From: Spartobacteria bacterium
Lineage (GTDB): Bacteria; Verrucomicrobiota; Verrucomicrobiia; Chthoniobacterales; UBA6821
Direction: 5' to 3'
Assembly: GCA_947466005.1 (NCBI GenBank)
Contig: CANIBV010000042.1
Coordinates: 1-11,703 of the forward strand
DNA: 11,703 nucleotides
Part shown: positions 7,810-11,703 of the stretch, in pieces
Layout of the letters: the number at the start of each line of letters is the position of its first letter
Numbering within the stretch: the stretch's first letter is position 1
Notes under the pieces: generated by a model
Seen by the model: only the letters and a program-made list of their open reading frames with translations
Database searches by the model: none
Told to the model about the DNA's origin: nothing
Position numbers and translations under genes: made by a program

Positions 7810-7860
7810 TGAATGGTGAGAGATTGAGTCTATTTAGCAGGTTGCAGGATGGAACTGCTT

Positions 7861-7878
7861 AATCAAGCTGGCTTGATT
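7861..7878. promoter_or_regulatory. perfect palindrome with 8-base arms
   Basis: AATCAAGC (7861-7868) and GCTTGATT (7871-7878) are exact reverse complements around a TG centre. This could be a binding site for a dimeric regulator or a small hairpin. It lies between the two inverted copies of the octamer repeat. Confidence 0.4.
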
Positions 7879-7901
7879 GTCATGCCGGCCATCCAATCAG
7901 C

Positions 7902-7919
7902 GGACGGTTCCCTCCGTCC
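7902..7919. other. 6-base-pair hairpin
   Basis: GGACGG (7902-7907) and CCGTCC (7914-7919) are perfect complements around a 6-base loop. There is no T-tract after it, so it is not a standard terminator. Confidence 0.35.
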
Positions 7920-8020
7920 TGATACCTGCCGATCTATCACAGACCTGGTATTCCTAAGCCTCGGATGTTCCGCAGTTGATTCCTCGGTGGTTCGGCACCA
8001 GCCTTTTCCAGCCTCTTTTT

Positions 8021-8040
8021 CCTGAGTTCTTGAGTTCCAT
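8021..8040 (-). repeat. inverted copy of the GGAACTCA repeat
   Basis: The minus strand from 8040 to 8021 matches the plus strand from 7780 to 7799 at 19 of 20 bases. It too begins with ATG preceded by AAGAGG at a ribosome-site distance and reads Met-Glu-Leu-Lys-Asn-Ser-Gly. The two copies face each other and enclose about 220 bases. Confidence 0.75.
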
Positions 8041-8149
8041 GTTTTTTACCTCTTGCTTCACTTCACCCACTTCAAACAGCGAGGAGCCTGAAATTGCGAA
8101 GCTCTTGTAGCCTCGGGGCCAGGACTTTAAAAAGGAGTTCACCTGTATA

Positions 8150-8163
8150 TTACATAATTGTAA
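8150..8163. promoter_or_regulatory. AT-rich inverted repeat upstream of the response regulator gene
   Basis: TTACA (8150-8154) and TGTAA (8159-8163) are perfect inverted arms around TAAT, about 50 bases before the response regulator start. It sits in the most AT-rich stretch of the region, next to possible -10 hexamers (TATATT at 8146-8151, CATAAT at 8153-8158), so it could be an operator. I could not pair it with a convincing -35 box. Confidence 0.35.
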
Positions 8164-8214
8164 CAAATCTAAGCTCTACGGATTCAACAGAACGGCACTA
8201 GTTGTCATTCAGCA

Positions 8215-8916
8215 GTGAATCCAAAACTTAAAAAAGAGACCATTCTTGTCGTTGAGGACGAAGAAGATGTCGCGGAATTGGTTTGCCTGGCCCTGGGGCG
8301 CGCCAATTTTGAGACACTCGTGGCGAGCAGCGGATATGAGGGAGTGTGTCTTTCGGGTGAAAAAAGGCCCACTGCCATCATTCTCGACATCATGCTTTCC
8401 AGGATGGATGGGTTCGAGGTGATAAAAAGGCTGAAGGCAGATCCGCGCACAAGCGACATTCCTGTCATTATCCTGAGCGCCAAGACAGAACTCGAAAGCA
8501 GGATCCACGGGCTCCAGTTGGGCGCCGATGACTACATCCCCAAGCCCTTCAGCCCCCATGAGCTTGTTCTGCGACTCCGAGCAGTGCTGAGGCGCCGGAA
8601 CACACTGATGGAAGTCTTGGTCGCCGGCTCACTCATTGTGGACCCCATCGCGCTGAAAGTGACGCTCAATGGGCGATCACTTGACCTTTCCCTGCTCGAG
8701 TTCAAGCTTCTCTCAGTCCTGATGTGTAGGGCCGGGGAGATTCTCTCCCGCGAGGAGCTTCTGCGTACGGTCTGGGGAGATGATGCATCAGTCACCAAGC
8801 GAGTAGTAGATACCAATATCTACCGCCTTCGCGAAAAACTTAAGGATTCCGGCGACATGATGAAGACCGTGCGGGGCCTTGGTTACCTATTCACGATTCC
8901 TGAAAGAGCCTTATGA
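8215..8916 (+). CDS. OmpR/PhoB-family response regulator
   Basis: A 233-residue two-component transcription regulator. The receiver domain (about 8-125) has all the usual residues: acidic pocket E14/D15, phospho-acceptor D58 in 'ILDIML', switch Ser88 and Lys110 in 'YIPKPFSP'. The winged-helix DNA-binding domain (about 135-230) shows the PhoB/OmpR pattern: 'LSLLEFKLLSVLM' helix, 'REELLRTVWG', recognition helix with 'VVDTNIYRLREKL' and the wing 'VRGLGYLF'. It probably activates or represses genes after phosphorylation by a sensor kinase, but no kinase gene is adjacent, so the signal is unknown. The start is a GTG at 8215 with a weak ribosome site; 'KKETILVVEDE' begins six residues later, as expected. 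The lipoprotein gene follows within 65 bases and may be co-transcribed. Calling it PhoB itself would be too specific. Confidence 0.93.
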   Translation: MNPKLKKETILVVEDEEDVAELVCLALGRANFETLVASSGYEGVCLSGEKRPTAIILDIMLSRMDGFEVIKRLKADPRTSDIPVIILSAKTELESRIHGLQLGADDYIPKPFSPHELVLRLRAVLRRRNTLMEVLVAGSLIVDPIALKVTLNGRSLDLSLLEFKLLSVLMCRAGEILSREELLRTVWGDDASVTKRVVDTNIYRLREKLKDSGDMMKTVRGLGYLFTIPERAL

Positions 8917-8981
8917 TGGGTTTTTTTCCAGATCACCTAATTAGACTTTTCTCGGCGGGTGGATCGTGCTTTCTAAGACTG

Positions 8982-9698
8982 ATGAAGACACCCCGAATGC
9001 ACAAGGAACCTCTCCGAGTCCCCCTCCTGATGGTGATATTGTTCGCGGGTTGTGTGCTCCCAGGGTGTGTGACAGCTACCCTTCCCACCGCATCCTCGAC
9101 TGACACGCCGGCATCGATCCCTGAGCTCCTGGGGCTCGACGGCGTGCGTCAGGAACTACAGATCACCCCTGCACAGTCTGGCCTTCTCGATGCGCTTCAG
9201 GCCGATTACAAGTCGCAGGCGAAGAACGTCATGGCCATTGGTCAGGCCGATCAGGATGCCGCACTGCGCGCCGACTGGGATGTCCGCTCACTCCGCAAGC
9301 AGTACAACTCCCGCGCCCTCGCCGTCCTCACAGCCGATCAGCAGCAGCGCCTCATGGAGCTGCAGCGGCAGATGCTAGGTGGATCACTCCTTTCCTCGGT
9401 GACTGAGCAGCAACTGCTCGGCCTCAGCTCACAGCAGCAGCAGCAGCTCGGTGCCCTGAGTTCCTCAAGTCAGGCGCAGGCAACCGCCATCAACGCTCAG
9501 GCACAGGCGGGGCAAATCTCCGGCTTCCGCAAGGGCATTGAGTTGCGTCGGATCCAGCAGCAGACCTCCGATCAGATGACGGCCCTCCTCACGCCGGACC
9601 AGAAGAAGCAGTGGAAGATCCTCAGCGGACAGAAGAGCGGCATGCCCGAGATCCACGATCCGAACGCCCGGACCCAGAGCCTCTTCGAGGGATATTGA
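8982..9698 (+). CDS. lipoprotein with LTxxQ-like repeats (Spy/CpxP-like pattern)
   Basis: A 238-residue Gln- and Ala-rich exported protein. The N-terminus ends in a lipobox-like 'LFAGC' with a second one 'LPGC' five residues on, so it is probably lipid-anchored. The mature part is almost all helix, with repeated turns of the LTxxQ type: 'ITPAQ', 'LTADQ', 'LSSQQ' and 'LTPDQ'. LTxxQ motifs mark the Spy/CpxP periplasmic chaperone and sensor family, but this protein is longer and has more repeats, so similarity may be limited to that motif. The frame is open back to an ATG at 8913 that overlaps the regulator stop (ATGA), but codons there (AGA, CTA, ATT) are unlike the rest and the signal peptide would be too long, so I prefer 8982 (8997 is also possible). 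Placement right after a response regulator parallels CpxR-CpxP, an inference only. Confidence 0.75.
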   Translation: MKTPRMHKEPLRVPLLMVILFAGCVLPGCVTATLPTASSTDTPASIPELLGLDGVRQELQITPAQSGLLDALQADYKSQAKNVMAIGQADQDAALRADWDVRSLRKQYNSRALAVLTADQQQRLMELQRQMLGGSLLSSVTEQQLLGLSSQQQQQLGALSSSSQAQATAINAQAQAGQISGFRKGIELRRIQQQTSDQMTALLTPDQKKQWKILSGQKSGMPEIHDPNARTQSLFEGY

Positions 9699-9705
9699 GT
9701 TTAGG

Positions 9706-9726
9706 AAAAGGCGAAAGGCAAAAGGC
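9706..9726 (+). repeat. heptamer tandem repeat (A/G)AAAGGC, three copies
   Basis: AAAAGGC (9706-9712), GAAAGGC (9713-9719) and AAAAGGC (9720-9726) lie in a row, just before the structured region. This resembles simple purine-rich repeats scattered through some Verrucomicrobia, but that is from memory. Confidence 0.7.
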
Positions 9727-9730
9727 TGAA

Positions 9731-9985
9731 CCAAGCCCGTGGGAATGGGCGCGGATGGCTACGCCGAAGTCGTAGCCCAAAGGGCGCCACCGCTTGCCGG
9801 GAATATGTATGCGTGGGAAGGCTCGGATAGACTATCGAAGGTAGCCCCAAAGGGGCGAGCTGAGCGAACATCAAGTGCAGGGGTGCACGATGAAGCCTGC
9901 GAAGCAGTCTGAAGGACAAGGGCCTCGGGAGAGGCCTTGGCAAAGCGAACGAGTCAACCAAGTGGCGTCAATGTTGAAATCCCGC
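9731..9985 (+). ncRNA. structured RNA candidate, possibly orphan HEARO/omegaRNA-type element
   Basis: At least six perfect or near-perfect hairpins lie in about 250 bases. GGCTACG/CGTAGCC pairs at 9757-9777. A three-way junction is closed by GCTC (9821-9824) and GAGC (9857-9860) and contains GATAG/CTATC (9826-9836) and GCCCC/GGGGC with an AAA loop (9844-9856). CATC/GATG plus GTGCA/TGCAC with an AA bulge spans 9869-9892. CTGC/GCAG with a GAA loop lies at 9897-9907. A stem of nine pairs with a GGGA (GNRA) loop lies at 9917-9939. GTAGCCC-AAA-GGG(G)CG occurs twice (9772-9786 and 9841-9857). The GNRA and A-rich loops are on the plus strand, which suggests that strand is the RNA. The order of hairpins and blocks such as 'GCGAAC...GTCAACC' resemble, from memory, HEARO RNAs, the omegaRNA of IscB/IsrB elements, but no nuclease gene is near. 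A dispersed repeat or another RNA class is possible. Confidence 0.5.
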
Positions 9986-10242
9986 CTCTCCGGTGTCTTT
10001 GCGTTCCAGGGAGGATCGTCTCTTACTGCGGCATGAGGTCGAGGGGGGGCGGGCACGCTGCGCGTTTCGGGTTATTGAGGGGTCGGATTTAGGTGACGAA
10101 AACGTAACATCAAAGGTCATGACGAACAACGGGGGGGGTGACAAGTTACATGCAGACATAACCATATCTGCCCGAACCATTATACCCCTTCAATAAGAAC
10201 CCATCAGCTTTCAACAGTCACACAATAAACTCAACCCAACTC

Positions 10243-10247
10243 AAGGA
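10243..10247 (+). promoter_or_regulatory. ribosome binding site of the substrate-binding protein gene
   Basis: AAGGA sits five bases before the ATG at 10253, the clearest ribosome site in the window, and fixes that start. Confidence 0.7.
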
Positions 10248-10252
10248 ACCCC

Positions 10253-11557
10253 ATGAAACACACCCGATCCACGAAATCCATCCTGATAGCGGCAGCAGCC
10301 GCCCTCTCGATCGCCACCGCCTCGGCGCAGGAGACGATCTACATCACCGGCTCCACGGCATTCCGCTCCGCTGCCAACGGGGCGCTCTTGTCGCTCTACG
10401 GTGCCAACCTTGCGGCTACCGACAAGGCCACCACGACCGACGCCACCGCCGGCAATCTTCTCTTCACCAATTGTCTCGTCGGTGGCTCCACGGTGCACAT
10501 TGCCGTGGCCTGGTCGGGATCCGACGCCGGCATGCAGACGGTCGCAGCCGGTGCCAATAACAAGCGCCTCCCCTTCTACGACCTCGCAAAAATCCAGGCT
10601 CTTGGCGGCTCCTTCCCCAAGTTATCGCTTGCCGGAGGCTCGATGAGTACGTTGGCAATTAATGCCAACACTTCCTTGGCCAAGGGAACCATCGGCTTTG
10701 CCGATACATTCCAGGGTGCCTCGGTATTCAATGCCGGTAAGGCCCCTGATGGTGCCATCTACAACCCGCTTACCTTCACCACCATCGGTGTCTGTCCCTT
10801 CAATTTTGTGGCCAGCAGGGAATTTCCTTATACCGATATCACCACAACCACTGCCTGTGATCTGATGGAACGTGGCAACACCACCATGAATCTCTTCTCG
10901 GGGAATGGATCAGACACGAATCAGAAAATCTGGTTCATGGGTCGTAACCCTGACTCCGGCACCCGCATCACCACGCTGATGGTTGCCAAGTATGGGGCCC
11001 AGACGCCGGTGCTTCAGTTTACCCCCACGGTGGGAAGCGGAACCATCACAGCCTTGGCCAAAAGTGCATCGGGTAACATTAACGGGATCATTATTGCTGC
11101 TGGAAACAACGGAGAGTCCTCCGGAGGCACTCTCTGTAACTACACAACCAACAGATTCAGCCCCACGGTTACCGTTCCGCTGGGCTTTTCCAGGGGGGCG
11201 AGCAACTACGCGATCACCTATGCCGGTGTTTCCGATGTGAAGAATGTGCAGAGCAAGGGAGCAGTTGCCCTCACCTACAACGGTGTCAAGGGTCGCCTCT
11301 ATGATCCCGCAACGGCAACCACTAGCCTAGATGAGGGATACACCAATATCATCACAGGTCGCTATCCCTTCTGGTGCTACGAGCATATCACCTATGACCC
11401 TCTCTATGCCACGACTGCGGCGATCAATGTGGTCACTGCCCTGGCAGATTACATCACGGCACTATCAACAACCAGCAGCGTGCTTGCTCCGAACATCGCC
11501 TTGGCTGACATGCTCGTGAAGAGGACCAAGGATGGCGGGGTGATCCAACCCAAATAA
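10253..11557 (+). CDS. secreted PstS-like substrate-binding protein
   Basis: A 434-residue exported protein with a clear Sec signal (basic start, poly-Ala core, cleavage at 'ASA|Q' after residue 25). The mature part follows the layout of the phosphate-binding PstS family of periplasmic binding proteins: an opening strand and ligand loop 'YITGSTAFR' at 30-38, 'AWSGSDAGMQ' at 85-94 (compare the Gly-Ser-Ser-x-Gly loop in PstS), 'GRNPDSGTR' at 230-238 (compare the Arg-x-Asp-Gly-Ser-Gly-Thr motif that holds phosphate), and a late 'GRYPFWCYEHI' segment like the conserved 'YP' region. Asparagine, threonine and alanine are enriched, as in secreted proteins. The key motif differs from classic PstS, so the ligand may not be phosphate, and no pstCAB transporter genes follow. 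It may be a surface or secreted binding protein, perhaps exported by the type II system encoded nearby (inference). It is transcribed alone as far as can be seen. Confidence 0.78.
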   Translation: MKHTRSTKSILIAAAAALSIATASAQETIYITGSTAFRSAANGALLSLYGANLAATDKATTTDATAGNLLFTNCLVGGSTVHIAVAWSGSDAGMQTVAAGANNKRLPFYDLAKIQALGGSFPKLSLAGGSMSTLAINANTSLAKGTIGFADTFQGASVFNAGKAPDGAIYNPLTFTTIGVCPFNFVASREFPYTDITTTTACDLMERGNTTMNLFSGNGSDTNQKIWFMGRNPDSGTRITTLMVAKYGAQTPVLQFTPTVGSGTITALAKSASGNINGIIIAAGNNGESSGGTLCNYTTNRFSPTVTVPLGFSRGASNYAITYAGVSDVKNVQSKGAVALTYNGVKGRLYDPATATTSLDEGYTNIITGRYPFWCYEHITYDPLYATTAAINVVTALADYITALSTTSSVLAPNIALADMLVKRTKDGGVIQPK

Positions 11558-11588
11558 GAGGATTTCTTATCCACTGTTAGGCTGACAG

Positions 11589-11660
11589 CAACACCGCGTT
11601 CATGATGACGATGCCTCAGAAGGGCATGGTCCATGGTGCGGTGTTTGTGCGTTCCGGAAC
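11589..11660. other. structured 3' region after the substrate-binding protein gene
   Basis: AACACCGC (11590-11597) pairs perfectly with GCGGTGTT (11638-11645) and encloses a second hairpin ATGCC/GGCAT (11611-11615 with 11623-11627). A perfect 10-base palindrome GTTCCGGAAC follows at 11651-11660. There is no proper T-tract, so it is not a standard rho-independent terminator, though it could stabilise the 3' end of the message. Confidence 0.45.
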
Positions 11661-11702
11661 ATGAGCCATCACGGGAATCCCATCAAGTCGCTCCGATTCA
11701 AT
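11616..11702 (-). CDS. possible 3' end of a minus-strand gene entering from the right
   Basis: One minus-strand frame is open from the window edge for 28 codons to a TGA at 11618-11616 and reads as a plausible protein end ('GIPVMAHVPERTN...PWTMPF'). The stretch is short enough to be open by chance, and no domain can be recognised. If real, it is convergent with the substrate-binding protein gene, 58 bases apart. Confidence 0.25.
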   Translation of the reverse strand: MESERLDGIPVMAHVPERTNTAPWTMPF

Positions 11703-11703
11703 C

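Larger units (their letters stand above)
7602..8214. other. 613-base intergenic region with repeats and palindromes, no convincing gene
   Basis: This gap separates the minus-strand secreted-protein gene from the plus-strand response regulator gene. It holds a 9-base direct repeat (7695-7703 and 7716-7724), an octamer tandem repeat (7782-7809), an inverted copy of the repeat (8021-8040), two palindromes (7861-7878 and 7902-7919) and an inverted repeat just before the regulator gene (8150-8163). A 70-codon open frame on the minus strand (8166-7954) spans one repeat but looks incidental. Confidence 0.6.
9699..10252. other. 554-base intergenic region holding a structured RNA candidate
   Basis: From left to right: a heptamer tandem repeat (9706-9726), a dense series of hairpins (9731-9985), and a leader with two G-runs (10043-10049 and 10131-10138) before the substrate-binding protein gene. 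A 67-codon GTG frame at 9993-10196 has no ribosome site, signal or motif and is not called as a gene. Confidence 0.6.

Noticed and set aside
7954..8166. 70-codon minus-strand frame in the intergenic region
   Set aside because: It has no ribosome site, signal or motif, and includes one copy of the octamer-type repeat. It probably stays open by chance.
8913..8981. Longer lipoprotein start at 8913 overlapping the regulator stop
   Set aside because: The ATGA overlap is attractive, but codons here are unlike the rest of the gene and the signal peptide would be unusually long. Kept as an alternative in the gene entry.
9731..9985. Group II intron, RNase P RNA or tmRNA
   Set aside because: I could not find a domain V-like hairpin with the catalytic AGC, nor the conserved cores of RNase P RNA or tmRNA.
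10090..10130. Pho box upstream of the PstS-like gene
   Set aside because: There are single GTAACAT and GTCATGA matches, but not two CTGTCAT-like units at the required 11-base spacing.
9993..10196. 67-codon plus-strand frame after the RNA candidate, considered as a remnant of an IscB-type nuclease
   Set aside because: It starts with GTG without a ribosome site and shows no RuvC, HNH or bridge-helix motif.

Overview
The window looks like chromosomal DNA from a GC-rich (roughly 55-60 % by eye) Gram-negative bacterium. It encodes an outer-membrane secretin, a GspE-type secretion ATPase and several proteins with Sec or lipoprotein signal peptides. The style of several genes (small secreted orphans, an LTxxQ lipoprotein, a PstS-like secreted protein starting with a 'TGSTAFR' motif, a PilMN-like GspL) suggests the PVC superphylum, most likely Verrucomicrobiota. 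That placement is an inference from recall; there is no rRNA or marker gene here to settle it.

Left part (1-7020): a type II secretion / type IV pilus-like locus. Four plus-strand genes overlap by a few bases and form one translationally coupled block: a GspL/PilM-PilN-like assembly protein (5' end outside the window), a GspM/PilO-like protein, a secreted protein in the GspC/PilP position, and the secretin GspD. Facing the secretin is a minus-strand gene for a small secreted protein with beta-propeller-like blades; it has a clear sigma-70-type promoter of its own and separates the secretin from the plus-strand gspE ATPase gene. No gspF or prepilin peptidase gene is visible, and no pseudopilin gene either; these must lie elsewhere if the machine is complete.

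Middle part (7021-8214): a small secreted orphan protein on the minus strand with a convincing minus-strand terminator, then about 610 bases without a convincing gene. That gap holds an octamer tandem repeat, an inverted copy of the same sequence about 220 bases away, two perfect short palindromes and a 9-base direct repeat spaced by exactly 21 bases.

Right part (8215-11703): an OmpR/PhoB-type response regulator with no histidine kinase next to it, followed immediately by a lipoprotein with LTxxQ-like repeats (reminiscent of Spy/CpxP). Then comes a 554-base intergenic region dominated by a dense run of hairpins that looks like a structured RNA, possibly an orphan HEARO/omegaRNA-type element without its IscB/IsrB nuclease gene. 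Next is a secreted PstS-like substrate-binding protein. The window ends in a short structured region.

How the parts may work together (inference): the secretion genes build an envelope machine for exporting folded periplasmic proteins; the Sec-exported proteins here, including the PstS-like one, are possible substrates. The response regulator and its lipoprotein neighbour resemble an envelope-stress or nutrient-sensing pair. The most unusual item is the structured RNA candidate at about 9731-9985.
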